From positions 59,353 through 123,352 of the forward strand of contig JAIETP010000005.1 in NCBI GenBank assembly GCA_019744975.1: DNA of 64,000 nucleotides. The letters run 5' to 3'. Positions 8,209 to 17,600 of this stretch are shown one piece after another. Made by a program: the position numbers and the translations under genes. A model generated the notes under the pieces. It did no database searches. It was not told the origin of the DNA and worked only from the letters and a program-made list of their open reading frames with translations. The DNA comes from Burkholderiales bacterium (GTDB taxonomy: Bacteria; Pseudomonadota; Gammaproteobacteria; Burkholderiales; SG8-41). Positions within the stretch are counted from its first letter, which is position 1. Each line of letters starts with the position of its first letter.

Positions 8209-9138
8209 ATGACCGTTATCGACGACATGAATATCCAGGAACTCGACTTCCGTTTGCTGCAGTGCTTCGCAACCCTGCTCACCGAGCGCAGTGTGTCCCG
8301 GGCCGCAGCCCGGCTCGAACTGTCGCAGCCGGCAATGAGCCACGCGCTGGGCCGCCTGCGGCGGCTGTTTGATGACCCGCTGTTGCTGAAAGGTCATGGC
8401 CACATGACGCCAACCGCGCGTGCGCTCGAACTGGAGGTTGAGGTGCGCGCACTGCTCGCCGGCGCCGAACGCCTGGTCAGTCGGCAGGCTGAATTCGTGC
8501 CGGCGACGACACGCACCCGGTTCGTGGTGATGACCCCCGAGTTCGTCGAATACCTGCTCGCACCGCCGCTGGTTGCGCATGTCGAGAACCACGCCCCCGG
8601 CATCGACATTGCATTCCGCACCTCTGATCCGGAACACGCGCCGGACTGGTTCGAAAGCGGCGAAATCGACATCCGCCTGGGCTGGGTGCCGGATCCACCG
8701 CCGCTGCTGCGGGTCAAGCTGCTGTTCCGCGATCCGCTGGTCTGCATCGCGCGGCGCAACCACCCGCGTCTGAAAAACCGCATCAGTGCCGAGCAGTACC
8801 TGGAGACCGCGCATGTCCGCGTCGAACGGCCGCGCACCAGCGTGTCCACAGGCGCGGTTGATGCCGCGGTGGCGGCCATCGGCGGTCGGCTGCGTATTGC
8901 ATTGCAGGTGCAAAATGCCTTCGCACTCGCCCACGCGGTTGCAGAATCCAGCCTGATTTCCACCGTGCCGGAGCGTCTCGCGCGGGTGATGGCAGCCCAT
9001 TATCCGCTGCAGATCCTGCCGCTGCCGCTGGATGTGCCCGACGTCCGCATAGCGATGTACTGGCATGAACGCACCCATAAACAACCGGCGCAGCGCTGGT
9101 TGCGCCAACTGCTCGCGGAGACCGCGCGCGCGCTGTAA
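8209..9138 (+). CDS. LysR-family transcriptional regulator
   Basis: 309 residues. The N-terminal winged helix-turn-helix is clear (LLQCFATLLTERSVSRAAAR, LSQPAMSHALGRLRRLFDD) and is followed by the linker helix and a two-lobed effector domain. It diverges from a Bug gene and stands directly before the plus-strand NIPSNAP-to-MAPEG run, the usual place for a regulator of a catabolic operon. The C-terminal half, including CIARRNHPRL and VQNAFALAHAVAESSLIS, resembles regulators of aromatic-acid catabolism, but the inducer is not predictable. The start could be ATG 8209 or ATG 8227; neither has a good ribosome site, and I keep the first. Confidence 0.92.
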   Translation: MTVIDDMNIQELDFRLLQCFATLLTERSVSRAAARLELSQPAMSHALGRLRRLFDDPLLLKGHGHMTPTARALELEVEVRALLAGAERLVSRQAEFVPATTRTRFVVMTPEFVEYLLAPPLVAHVENHAPGIDIAFRTSDPEHAPDWFESGEIDIRLGWVPDPPPLLRVKLLFRDPLVCIARRNHPRLKNRISAEQYLETAHVRVERPRTSVSTGAVDAAVAAIGGRLRIALQVQNAFALAHAVAESSLISTVPERLARVMAAHYPLQILPLPLDVPDVRIAMYWHERTHKQPAQRWLRQLLAETARAL

Positions 9139-9197
9139 TCCCCGGCGGCTCTGGTAAACTCGCCGCTCCACAAAGCGCTGATCATCCGGAGGAAACC

Positions 9198-9836
9198 ATG
9201 ATTTACGAAGTGCGCACGTACGACCTGAAACCCCATTCCGTACCCGAAGCCGAAAAACGTTTCGGTGAAGCGTATGAGTTCCGCAAGAAGCTGTCGCCGC
9301 TGGCCGCCTTCTGGCACACCGAGATCGGCCCGCTCAACCAGATCATCCACGTCTGGCCGTACAAGGACATGGCGGAACGCGAGCGCATTCGCAGCGAGGC
9401 AGTTTCCGGCGGCAACTGGCCACCGAAAATCGGCGAATTCATTGTCAACATGCGCACCGAGATCTTCATCCCGTTCCCGTTCTCGCCGGAAATCAAGCCC
9501 GGCAAGATGGGCCCGATTTTCGAAATGCGCACCTACACCCATGCCCCGGGCGAAATGCCCAAGGTCGTCAAGAGCTGGGAGAAGGCACTCCCCGAACGCG
9601 TGAAGATCAGCCCGCTGGTGGCCATGTGGTACGCCGAGTGCGGCAACGTCAACCGCTTTGTCCATATCTGGTCGTACCCGACCATTGAGGCGCGCAGCGA
9701 AGCCCGGCAGAAATCGCTCGCCACGGGTGTCTGGCCGCCATCAGTGGTGGCAAAAAAAGAAGGGCTGCCCGAGGTCAAGCTGACCGCCCAGGAAAACAAG
9801 ATCCTGATGCCTTCGGCGTTTTCGCCTCTACAATGA
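9198..9836 (+). CDS. NIPSNAP-family protein (two tandem domains)
   Basis: 212 residues forming two NIPSNAP (dimeric alpha-beta barrel) repeats, about 1-100 and 110-205. Both halves start with the same pattern: MIYEVRTYDLKPHSV and PIFEMRTYTHAPGEM. Each also contains an H-W tract (IIHVWPYKD, FVHIWSYPT) and a GxWPP motif. The family is widespread in catabolic clusters; biochemical roles are mostly unknown, though some members act on small aromatic or ring-opened substrates. A GGAGGAAACC ribosome site precedes the ATG by a normal distance. It is the first gene after the LysR regulator and probably heads the operon up to MAPEG. Confidence 0.85.
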   Translation: MIYEVRTYDLKPHSVPEAEKRFGEAYEFRKKLSPLAAFWHTEIGPLNQIIHVWPYKDMAERERIRSEAVSGGNWPPKIGEFIVNMRTEIFIPFPFSPEIKPGKMGPIFEMRTYTHAPGEMPKVVKSWEKALPERVKISPLVAMWYAECGNVNRFVHIWSYPTIEARSEARQKSLATGVWPPSVVAKKEGLPEVKLTAQENKILMPSAFSPLQ

Positions 9837-9894
9837 GCCCCCTACAATAAGGCCGCTGCAATAACACCGCTGCATTGATCCCGGGGAGCGGCGC

Positions 9895-10338
9895 ATGCCC
9901 GTCGGCAAGCTCGATCATTACTCGATCCGCACACTGGACATCGAGGCGTCGCGCCGCTTTTATACGGAAGTCATGGGTTTTGAAGCCGGTTTCCGGCCGC
10001 CGTTCAACTTCCCCGGCCTGTGGCTGTACAACGGCGCGCCGTATCCTGAATCCACCGGCGTCGTGCATATCATCGGCATTGATCCGCGCGACCCGCAGGG
10101 ATTGAAGGATTACCTGGGAGACCGCGATGCGGCTTCACTCCAGGGTACCGGCACCGTTGATCACATGGCCTTCACCGCCACCGGTCTCGCCGAGATGCGC
10201 TCGCGCCTTCAGAGGCAGGACGTCGCGTACCGTGAACGCAGCGTCCCCTCGCTCAAGCTGCATCAGGTGTTTTTTGAAGACCCCAGCGGCGTCACCATCG
10301 AACTGAACTACCCGGCGGCTGAAGCCGCTGCCACCTGA
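9895..10338 (+). CDS. VOC-family (glyoxalase/dioxygenase fold) protein
   Basis: 147 residues with the paired beta-alpha-beta-beta-beta units of the vicinal oxygen chelate fold. Candidate metal ligands are His6 of KLDHYSIR, His87-region TVDHMAFTA and the glutamate of DPSGVTIELNYP near the C-terminus, the usual H-H-E arrangement. The family includes glyoxalase I, extradiol dioxygenases and fosfomycin-resistance proteins; the short single-module length and catabolic setting fit an isomerase, lyase or ring-cleaving role. A GGGGAG stretch is upstream of the ATG. It lies 5 bases before the FAD monooxygenase gene, implying co-expression. Confidence 0.85.
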   Translation: MPVGKLDHYSIRTLDIEASRRFYTEVMGFEAGFRPPFNFPGLWLYNGAPYPESTGVVHIIGIDPRDPQGLKDYLGDRDAASLQGTGTVDHMAFTATGLAEMRSRLQRQDVAYRERSVPSLKLHQVFFEDPSGVTIELNYPAAEAAAT

Positions 10339-10343
10339 GCACC

Positions 10344-11552
10344 ATGCGCCAACCGCGCGCGCTGGTCATCGGCGGTTCGCTGGGCGGGCTGTTTATCGCC
10401 AACCTGCTGCACCGCCGGGGCTGGGATGTCGAAGTGTACGAACAGTCGGCTGCGCCGCTGGCCGGACGCGGTGCCGGCATCATCACCCATCCCGACCTGT
10501 TCGCGGCGCTGGCACGCATCGGCATCGCGGTGAACGACAGCATCGGCGTCGACATTGAAGGTCGCGTCGCCTTCGACCATAGTGGCGCCGTGCTGGGCAC
10601 GTTGCCGGTGCGGCAATGCCTGACCACCTGGGGACGGCTGCACACGCTGCTGCTCGGTGCTTTTCCGGCAGAACGTTATCACCTCGGTCACGCCTGTCTG
10701 GGCGTGGAACAGGCCACACAGGCGGTGACGGCCCGTTTCAGCAACGGCGCCACGGCGCAAGGCGATCTGCTGATCGGCGCCGACGGCATCCGCTCCGTGG
10801 TGCGCAGCCAGTGCGCGCCGGCCACGCTGCCGGAATACGCCGGCTACATCGCCTGGCGCGGCCTCGCCGATGAAACCGGCCTGTCGCCGCAGACCCACCG
10901 CGATCTGTTCCCGAAATTCGCCTTCAGCCTCGCACCGCAGGAACACATGCTGGGGTATCCGGTGGCCGGTTTCGGCAACTCGACACGCGCCGGCGAACGC
11001 GCCTTCAATTTTGTCTGGTACCGGCCGACGCGCGCCACGGAAGAACTGCCGGAGTTGTGCACGGACATCCACGGCCGCCGCCACGACATGGCCATCCCGC
11101 CGCCGCTGATCCGCCCTGCCGTGCTCGAAGCCATGCGCGGGGCCGCGCATGAAAAACTGTCGCCGCAGTTTGCCGAAGTCGTCGCCAAAACCCGGCAGCC
11201 GTTTTTCCAGGCCATCTTCGATCTCGAATCGCCGCAGATGGCTTACGGTCGCATCGCGCTACTCGGTGATTCCGCTTTTGTTGCGCGTCCGCATTGCGGC
11301 ATGGGTGTATCCAAGGCGGCCGGCGATGCAATGGTACTGGCCGATCTGCTTCAGGACAGCGACAATGACGTGGCGGCGGCCTTGCCGCGTTATTCGGCGG
11401 CACGCGTACGTTTTGGCAAATCTGTGGTCGCGCATGCCCGCACACTCGGCGCGTACCTGCAGGGTTGTGCCGGCGGCGACACCCGTGGCACCGAACATCT
11501 GCATACGCCGGAAGCCGTGATGCGCGACATCGCGGTGACCCGCGAATTCTGA
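10344..11552 (+). CDS. FAD-dependent aromatic-ring monooxygenase-like protein
   Basis: 402 residues of the class A flavoprotein hydroxylases. The dinucleotide-binding turn is VIGGSLGG (residues 8-15), followed by an acidic strand end (VEVYEQS). The second FAD motif, GDSAFVARPHCGMG, lies near residues 306-320. The overall look, including RGAGIITHPDLFAALARIG and WYRPT, recalls 2,6-dihydroxypyridine 3-hydroxylase more than UbiH, so a hydroxylated N-heterocycle or phenol is a reasonable substrate guess. Needs NAD(P)H and O2. It is placed between the VOC gene and an oxidoreductase in one transcription unit. The substrate remains unproven. Confidence 0.85.
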   Translation: MRQPRALVIGGSLGGLFIANLLHRRGWDVEVYEQSAAPLAGRGAGIITHPDLFAALARIGIAVNDSIGVDIEGRVAFDHSGAVLGTLPVRQCLTTWGRLHTLLLGAFPAERYHLGHACLGVEQATQAVTARFSNGATAQGDLLIGADGIRSVVRSQCAPATLPEYAGYIAWRGLADETGLSPQTHRDLFPKFAFSLAPQEHMLGYPVAGFGNSTRAGERAFNFVWYRPTRATEELPELCTDIHGRRHDMAIPPPLIRPAVLEAMRGAAHEKLSPQFAEVVAKTRQPFFQAIFDLESPQMAYGRIALLGDSAFVARPHCGMGVSKAAGDAMVLADLLQDSDNDVAAALPRYSAARVRFGKSVVAHARTLGAYLQGCAGGDTRGTEHLHTPEAVMRDIAVTREF

Positions 11553-11571
11553 ACCAACCGGAGGAGAAACA

Positions 11572-12492
11572 ATGAAAGTCGGATTCATCGGACTCGGCAC
11601 CATGGGCGGATCCATGGCCCTCAATCTGCGCAAGGCCGGTTTCGATCTGGTCGTGCACGACATGCGCGAAGCCGCGGCCAAGCCGCAACTCGCCGCGGGT
11701 GCTACCTGGGCAGCGGACGTCAAGACACTGGGCAAGGCGGTGGATGTCGTGCTGACCTCCCTGCCCGGCCCGAAGGAGGCCGAAGCCGTCGGTGCCGACC
11801 TGATGGCGTCGATGAAACGCGGCGGCGTGTGGTTCGACCTCACCACCAATTCACCGACCGTCGTGCGCTCCCTGTCGGCGCGCTGCGCCAAACACGGCAT
11901 CAGCATGCTTGATGCGCCGGTGTCGGGCGGGCCGCATGGCGCGAAGTCGGGCAAGATGGCGCTGCTGGTCGGTGGTGATGAAACGGTATTCAACGCCAAC
12001 CGCAAGGTGCTCGACGCGATCGGCGACCAGGTAATCTACATCGGCGCCATCGGCGCCGGCACCGTCGCAAAACTGGTGCACAACTGCGCCGGTTACGCGA
12101 TCCAGACCGCCCTCGCCGAAGTGTTCACCGTCGGCGTCAAGGCCGGTGTTGATCCGCTGGCGCTGTGGGCCGCCGTGCGTCAGTGTTCACTGGGCCGCCA
12201 GCGCACCTTCGACCGGCTCGGTCGGCAGTTCCTCCAGGGCAGTTTCGACCCGCCGGATTTCGCGCTGAAACTGGCGCTGAAGGATGTCACGCTGGCCACC
12301 GAACTCGGCCGCGAACTGGGCGTGCCGATGCGTGTCGCGAATCTTGCGCACGCCGACATGACCGAAGCACTGAACCGCGGCTGGGCCGACCGCGACTCAC
12401 GCATCCCCATGCTGCTGCAGGAAGAGCGTGCCGGTGTGGAAATCAAGGTGCCCGCGGCGGCGATCCAGGCCGTGCTGCAGAAAGACGGCTAG
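11572..12492 (+). CDS. 3-Hydroxyisobutyrate dehydrogenase-family NAD(P)-dependent oxidoreductase
   Basis: 306 residues. The N-terminal Rossmann motif is GFIGLGTMGGSM (residues 4-15), a direct match to beta-hydroxyacid dehydrogenases. The substrate block DAPVSGGPHGAKSGKM is near 113-128, and the catalytic lysine is Lys167 in AKLVHN. The C-terminal all-helical domain is complete. The family oxidises or reduces short beta-hydroxy acids such as 3-hydroxyisobutyrate, tartronate semialdehyde and L-serine; which one is used here cannot be read from sequence. A GGAGGAG ribosome site precedes the ATG. It follows the monooxygenase by 19 bases. Confidence 0.9.
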   Translation: MKVGFIGLGTMGGSMALNLRKAGFDLVVHDMREAAAKPQLAAGATWAADVKTLGKAVDVVLTSLPGPKEAEAVGADLMASMKRGGVWFDLTTNSPTVVRSLSARCAKHGISMLDAPVSGGPHGAKSGKMALLVGGDETVFNANRKVLDAIGDQVIYIGAIGAGTVAKLVHNCAGYAIQTALAEVFTVGVKAGVDPLALWAAVRQCSLGRQRTFDRLGRQFLQGSFDPPDFALKLALKDVTLATELGRELGVPMRVANLAHADMTEALNRGWADRDSRIPMLLQEERAGVEIKVPAAAIQAVLQKDG

Positions 12493-12539
12493 AATCGAAG
12501 GCATTCATCGCGCGGGCGCGGCGTCCACAGGAGCATGAC

Positions 12540-13367
12540 ATGCAATGGCAACACCGGATCGGCCTCCTCGCAGCATGCATCACGCTTTTCGCGGCGCCCG
12601 CGGCTGCCGCGCAGGACAGTATTGATGCGCTGCTCGACCGGGCGCTTGCCGGCGAACATCGCAGCGAGGCCAACCGGCTGCGCGACAAATACCGCCATCC
12701 GCGCGAAACCCTGCTTTTTTTCGGGCTGCGGCCCGGGATGACCGTGGTCGAAATCTGGCCCGGCGGCGGCTGGTACTCGGAAATCCTCGGCCCGGCGCTG
12801 CGTGAACGCGGCAAGTATTACCTGGCGCATTACGCCATCGAAAATCCGAAAGTGGCCGGCTGGCAGCGCGAGGTCCGCGAAAAGCAGCAGGCCACCGTGG
12901 CGCGGCAGGCGACGCTCTACGGCAACCCCGTGTTCACGTCCTTCGGCCCGCCGGACCATGTGGCCATCGCGCCGGCAGGCATTGCCGATCTGGTGCTGAC
13001 CTTCCGCAATGTTCACAACTGGAGCAGCCAGCGGGCCGATCAGGCGGCGTTCCAGGCTTTTTTCGATGCGCTGAAACCCGGCGGCATACTCGGCGTGGTT
13101 GAACATCGCGCCAGACCCGGCACTTCCTTTGAACGTATGGTGAAAACCGGCTACATGACCGAAGCCTATGTGATCGGACTCGCCGAAAAAGCCGGTTTCA
13201 GGTTGGCCGAAAAATCCGAGATCAATGCCAATCCATTGGATACCACCGACCACCCCAATGGCGTCTGGACACTGCCGCCGATGATGCGCGGCCGGCTGGA
13301 TCCGGAAAAATACGCTGCGATCGGCGAAAGCGACCGCATGACACTGAAGTTCCGCAAACCGGAGTAA
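12540..13367 (+). CDS. Exported class I SAM-dependent methyltransferase-like protein 1
   Basis: 275 residues. ATG 12540 gives a clean signal peptide (MQWQHRIGLLAAC, ending around AAAAQD) and is preceded by AGGAG; the frame is open further upstream but that part overlaps the previous gene and lacks homology. The mature part has an RDKYRHPRETLLFFGLRPGM segment, then the motif-I-like VVEIWPGGGWYSEIL, and later LVLTFRNVHNW and GGILGVVEHRA, all typical of predicted methyltransferases. Cytoplasmic SAM makes an exported methyltransferase puzzling; the protein may bind a different ligand. A second exported protein of this kind is at 26250. Confidence 0.85.
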   Translation: MQWQHRIGLLAACITLFAAPAAAAQDSIDALLDRALAGEHRSEANRLRDKYRHPRETLLFFGLRPGMTVVEIWPGGGWYSEILGPALRERGKYYLAHYAIENPKVAGWQREVREKQQATVARQATLYGNPVFTSFGPPDHVAIAPAGIADLVLTFRNVHNWSSQRADQAAFQAFFDALKPGGILGVVEHRARPGTSFERMVKTGYMTEAYVIGLAEKAGFRLAEKSEINANPLDTTDHPNGVWTLPPMMRGRLDPEKYAAIGESDRMTLKFRKPE

Positions 13368-13374
13368 ACAGCAG

Positions 13375-13758
13375 ATGCCCATCACCCCGCTCTACGCTGC
13401 AATCCTCGGGCTGCTGTTTATTGCGCTAAGTCTGCGCACCATTCGCCTGCGGCGCCGCTATCGTGTTGCCATCGGCGATGGCCGGAAGGAACTGCTGCAG
13501 CGCGCGATGCGCGTGAACGCGAACTTCGCGGAGTATGTACCGCTCTCGCTGTTGCTGATCTATTTTGTCGAGCTGCATGACGGCCCGCGGCTGCACGTAA
13601 ACGCACTCGGTATTGCACTGATCTGCGGCCGACTGCTGCACGCCTGGGGCGTCAGCCGGATACCGGAAAACTTTCGTTATCGCACGGTCGGCATGGCCCT
13701 GACATTCGGCGTCATGCTCATTGCGAGCACCCTGATCCTGCTCTACCAGCTGGAGTAG
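13375..13758 (+). CDS. MAPEG-family membrane protein
   Basis: 127 residues with four hydrophobic segments (about 4-20, 50-65, 78-92, 102-124), the pattern of the MAPEG family (microsomal glutathione S-transferase/eicosanoid-related). The loop RRYRVAIGDGRKELLQRAMR and the helix RVNANFAEYVPLSLLL are family hallmarks; R-x-N-x-N-F/E-Y residues line the glutathione site in characterised members. In bacteria these inner-membrane proteins probably conjugate or reduce lipophilic electrophiles, fitting a detoxification role at the end of a catabolic operon. It starts 7 bases after the methyltransferase-like gene. Confidence 0.9.
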   Translation: MPITPLYAAILGLLFIALSLRTIRLRRRYRVAIGDGRKELLQRAMRVNANFAEYVPLSLLLIYFVELHDGPRLHVNALGIALICGRLLHAWGVSRIPENFRYRTVGMALTFGVMLIASTLILLYQLE

Positions 13759-13781
13759 ACTGGCACGCCGTCAGTGCCGGC

Positions 13782-14039
13782 TCACCTTTGATACAAGCCG
13801 GGGTTGAGCCGGTCGATGTCCGCCTGCACCTGCTCGCGGCTGCGCTCATAGACGATTTCCCGGCCCATCACTGACCCGGCGTAAGCCTGACCGTTGCGGG
13901 TCGGCGCAAGGGTGCACTTCACGCTGTGCACCCCTGCACCGATCACCACCTCGATCGCGGACGCTCGCTTGCTGAACACCACGACCTCCATCAACTGCCG
14001 GGTTTCGGTGACGCGCACCTGGATTTTTTCAGTCTGCAT
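13782..14039 (-). CDS. Small hypothetical protein with an excellent ribosome site
   Basis: 85 residues, not recognised. It appears to be a mostly beta protein: alternating strands at about 4-40 (KIQVRVTETRQLMEVVVFS, IEVVIGAGVHSVKCTLAPT) and a helical C-terminus (REQVQADIDRLNPGLYQR). No signal peptide or membrane segment. I take ATG 14039 rather than an upstream ATG because AAAGGAGGT lies 8 bases before it. It is convergent with MAPEG and divergent from the molybdenum-hydroxylase operon, so it is a stand-alone gene; the strong ribosome site suggests high expression. Confidence 0.75.
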   Translation of the reverse strand: MQTEKIQVRVTETRQLMEVVVFSKRASAIEVVIGAGVHSVKCTLAPTRNGQAYAGSVMGREIVYERSREQVQADIDRLNPGLYQR

Positions 14040-14046
14040 AGTGGTC

Positions 14047-14055
14047 ACCTCCTTT
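14047..14055 (-). promoter_or_regulatory. Strong Shine-Dalgarno deciding the start at 14039
   Basis: On the minus strand this reads AAAGGAGGT, a near-complete anti-16S match, spaced 7 bases from the ATG at 14039. It settles the start in favour of the 85-residue protein over a 105-residue alternative. Confidence 0.7.
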
Positions 14056-14114
14056 GACAAACCGCGCCTAGCCAGCGCGCATACCGTCAGCGGCATCATA
14101 GCGTCAGTAAGGGC

Positions 14115-14141
14115 TTGTGGCCGCCCCCGGTAGCATATAAT
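14115..14141 (+). promoter_or_regulatory. Candidate sigma-70 promoter of the Mo-hydroxylase operon
   Basis: TTGTGG (14115-14120) and TATAAT (14136-14141) separated by 15 bases, about 54 bases before the start codon at 14195. The -10 is perfect; the spacing is shorter than the usual 17. Confidence 0.4.
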
Positions 14142-14194
14142 TTCGCGCTTCCTCCCATTCCTCCATTTCCCGGATATCCGCGCTGCGCCCCCCC

Positions 14195-14674
14195 ATGCTG
14201 ATCAAATTCACGCTCAACGGCGATCCTGCCGAAGTACACCTGAAATCACCCGACCGCCTGCTGGTTGATGTATTGCGCGAAGACCTGCAGCTCACCGGCA
14301 CCAAACACGGCTGCGGTATCGGCGCCTGCGGCACCTGCACCGTGATCATCGACGGCGCACCGATCTCCTCCTGCCTGCAGCTCGCTGCACTTTGCGACGG
14401 CACCGACGTGCGTACCGTGGAGGGACTGGCCGAGGCGGGTGTACTGCATCCGGTTCAGCAGGCGTTTATCAACAAATCGGCGATGCAGTGCGGCATCTGC
14501 ATACCGGGTCATGTCATGCAATGTGTATCGTTGATCGAGAAAAACCCGAATCCCAGTGACGAGGAAATCCGCGCCAGCGCAGACAGCGTTTACTGCCGCT
14601 GCACCGGTTACGTAAAAATCATGGATGCCTACCGCGAAGCAGCGGCGCTGCTGAAAAAAGCGGGCAAGTCATGA
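14195..14674 (+). CDS. 2Fe-2S subunit of a xanthine dehydrogenase-family molybdenum hydroxylase
   Basis: 159 residues. The plant-ferredoxin-type cluster is held by C40, C45, C48 and C60 (GCGIGACGTC, then SSC), the second cluster by C99, C102, C134 and C136 (QCGICIPG and YCRCTGY). CGICIPG replaces the common CGFCTPG. The protein passes electrons from the molybdenum site to FAD. It overlaps the Mo/FAD fusion gene by four bases (ATGA), so the two are translated together and form one enzyme. Family members hydroxylate purines, N-heterocycles, aldehydes or aromatic CoA esters. Confidence 0.95.
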   Translation: MLIKFTLNGDPAEVHLKSPDRLLVDVLREDLQLTGTKHGCGIGACGTCTVIIDGAPISSCLQLAALCDGTDVRTVEGLAEAGVLHPVQQAFINKSAMQCGICIPGHVMQCVSLIEKNPNPSDEEIRASADSVYCRCTGYVKIMDAYREAAALLKKAGKS

Positions 14675-17600
14675 GTACGCGCGCTCTGAAAGATCCCAAA
14701 TTCGAATCCGGCCTGCTGGTGGTCGGCAAGGATGTGCCGCGCACCGACGCGATCCCCAAGGTCACCGGTGCCGCGCAATATGTCGCCGACATCCACATGC
14801 CCGGCATGCTGCACGCCGCTGTGCTGCGCAGTCCGCATCCGCATGCGCGCATCCTGTCCATCGACACCAGCGCCGCGCGCAGCATGCCCGGCGTCAAGGC
14901 CGTGGTCACCGGCGAAGACACCGCGAAGCGCAAATGGGGTGCCTTCCGTCCCGATCTCTACCCGCTGGCCATCAACAAGGTGCGTTACGTCGGCGATGAA
15001 GTGGCCGCTGTTGCCGCCATCGATCCGGAAACCGCGCGCGCCGCGGTGGACCGCATTGTTGTTGAATACGAAGTGCTGACTGGCGTGTTTTCGCTGGATG
15101 AAGCGATGGCGCCGGGCGCGGCACTGGTGCATGACGACACGCCGGGCAACGTTGCCCATGAATTCGCCTTCGAGCGCGGCGATGTCGATGCCGGCTTCAA
15201 AGCTTCGGATGTCATTGTCGAAGGCACCTGGGATTCGATCCGGCAGTGGCATTCGTCGCTCGAAACCATCGGCTGCGTCGCGCACTGGGCCAACAACCGT
15301 GTCTCCATGTGGTGCAACACCCAGACCCCCTTCCTCGCCCGCGGCCGTTACGCCATCGCGCTCGGCGTGCCGGAATCGCAGGTACGGGTGATCCAGACCG
15401 AAGTCGGCGGCGGTTTCGGCGGCAAGTCCGGCGATGACAACGGTTCGGTGATCGCGGCCATCCTCGCGCGCAAGTCCGGCCGCCCGGTGAAGCTGATCCA
15501 CACCCGCGAGGAGGAATTCCTCGCCAGCCATCCGCGCATGCCCATGCGCTACTGGGTGCGCCTCGGTTTCTCCAAAGCCGGCAAGGTGCTGGCCAAGGAA
15601 ATCCGCATGTGGGCCGACAACGGCGCCTACACCGGCAAATCGCAGGCCATCCTCGGTGCTGCGACGGTGCGCCATGATGCTTTATACAAATACCCCAATG
15701 CCCGCGCCAAATCGACGCTGCTCTATACCAATCTCGTGCCGACCGGCGCCTTCCGCGGTTTCGGCAACCCATCGGCGGACTGGGCGGTGGAACAGGCCTG
15801 GGATCTCGCTGCAGAGAAATTAAAAATTGATGTTGTTGATCTGCTGCGCCTGAACGCGGTGGAGGAAGGCGACGTCTCGCCGCACAATCACAAGATCACC
15901 AGCGGCGAACTGCGCCAGTGCATCGACAAGGCGGCCGAGCTGATCCAGTGGAAAAAAAAGCGCAAGGCCAGGAAGGACGGCCACGGCCTCGGCATGGGCT
16001 GCAGCATCCACGTCAACGGCCGCCGCAGTTTCGGCGACTGGGACGGCAGCTCGGCCATTGTGCGCATCAATGAAGACGGCCGTGCCACCATCATCACCGG
16101 CGAAGGCGAAATCGGCCAGGGCACGCTGACCGTGCTGCGCCAGATCGCCGCCGAGGAACTCGGCCTGCCGTACGAGGACGTCGACATCACCCGTCCCGAC
16201 ACCGACGTGCATCCGCATTCACTGGGCGCGTTGGCCAGCCGCGTCACCTACGTTGCCGGCAACGCCGTCAAACTCGCCGCAAACGCAGCGCATAAACAAC
16301 TGATGGCCGCGGCCGCCGAGCAGTTCAAGAAACCGGCCGAAGACCTGACCATCATCAACGGCCAGATCGGCCCCAAGAAGGGCGCTGAAAGCGAATTCAA
16401 GCCGGTCAGCGCCGTGGTGCGCGCCAATATCTACAAACGCGGCGGTGAAGCCATCGTCGGCGTCGGCAACTGGGACAATCCCTCGGAATTCCCGGATCAC
16501 AGCCGTTACGGCAATGAATCCGGCGCCTACAATTTTGCCGCGCAGGCGGTCGAGGTCGAAGTCGATCGCGGCACCGGCGTGGTGACGCTCAAGGAAATTT
16601 CCGCGGTCGTCGACTGCGGCACGGTGATCCACCCCGCCGCCGCGCAGGGCCAGGTCGAAGGTGCGGTCGTGCAGGGCATCGGCCTGGCGATGACCGAATA
16701 CTTCGACTGGCACCAGGGCACGCCCACCGATCCGCAGTACATCGACTACCCGCTGCCCTCGGCGGATTTTGTGCCGAAAATCCACGTCGGATTCGCCGAT
16801 TCCTACGAACCCTCGGGCCCCTTCGGCGCCAAGGGCCTCGGCGAAATCGGCCTCGACGCGATACCCGCAGCGATCGCCAACGCCATTGCCGATGCGGTGG
16901 GTGTGCGTATCCACCAGTTGCCGATCACCGCTGAAAAAATCCATCGCGCGCTGCATCCGGAGCTGTATGCCGATGAAAAAGTCGCACGCGCAGCTCCACC
17001 CAAAGGCGGCGTGTGGACGCGACTGGCCACCGGCCGGCCCTCGGGCACGCGGCCATTTGCCATGGAACTGGTGACCCCGAAAACCGTCGATGAAGCCATA
17101 ACGCTCTATGCCGCGGGTGATACCGCCATCGTCTCCGGCGGCATGTCGCATGCACTGCGCCGTGAACGCACCGGTTTCCCGCAGGCGAAACGGCTGATGA
17201 ACGTGGGCCGCATTCCGGAACTGCTTGAAATAATCAATAAAAACAATTGCCTGCGCATTGGCTCTGCGGTCAATCAGCAAACATTGATTACATTGCCCGA
17301 ACTGCGCGAACGCTGGGCCGCACTCGCCGAAGCACTGGACGCCGCAGGACACACGCGGGTGCGGCAAATGACCACGGTCGGCGGCAGCGTCGCTCCGCTG
17401 ATCGGCGGCTTCGACATGCCGGTGGCGCTGCTGGCACTCAATGCCCGCGTGATCACTGCGACACCGGCCGGTCGCAAAACCCGGACCCTGGCGGAAGCCT
17501 TTGAAAAACGTTTTGCCAAGGACGAAATGGTGATTGCCGTCGAAGTCGATGCCCTGCCCGCGCACAGCGGTTCGGCCTTCCACAAATTCCTGCCGCGCGG

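Noticed and set aside
12165..12539. N-terminal extension of the first exported methyltransferase-like gene
   Set aside because: Overlaps the dehydrogenase gene in another frame; the ATG at 12540 has both a ribosome site and a signal peptide.
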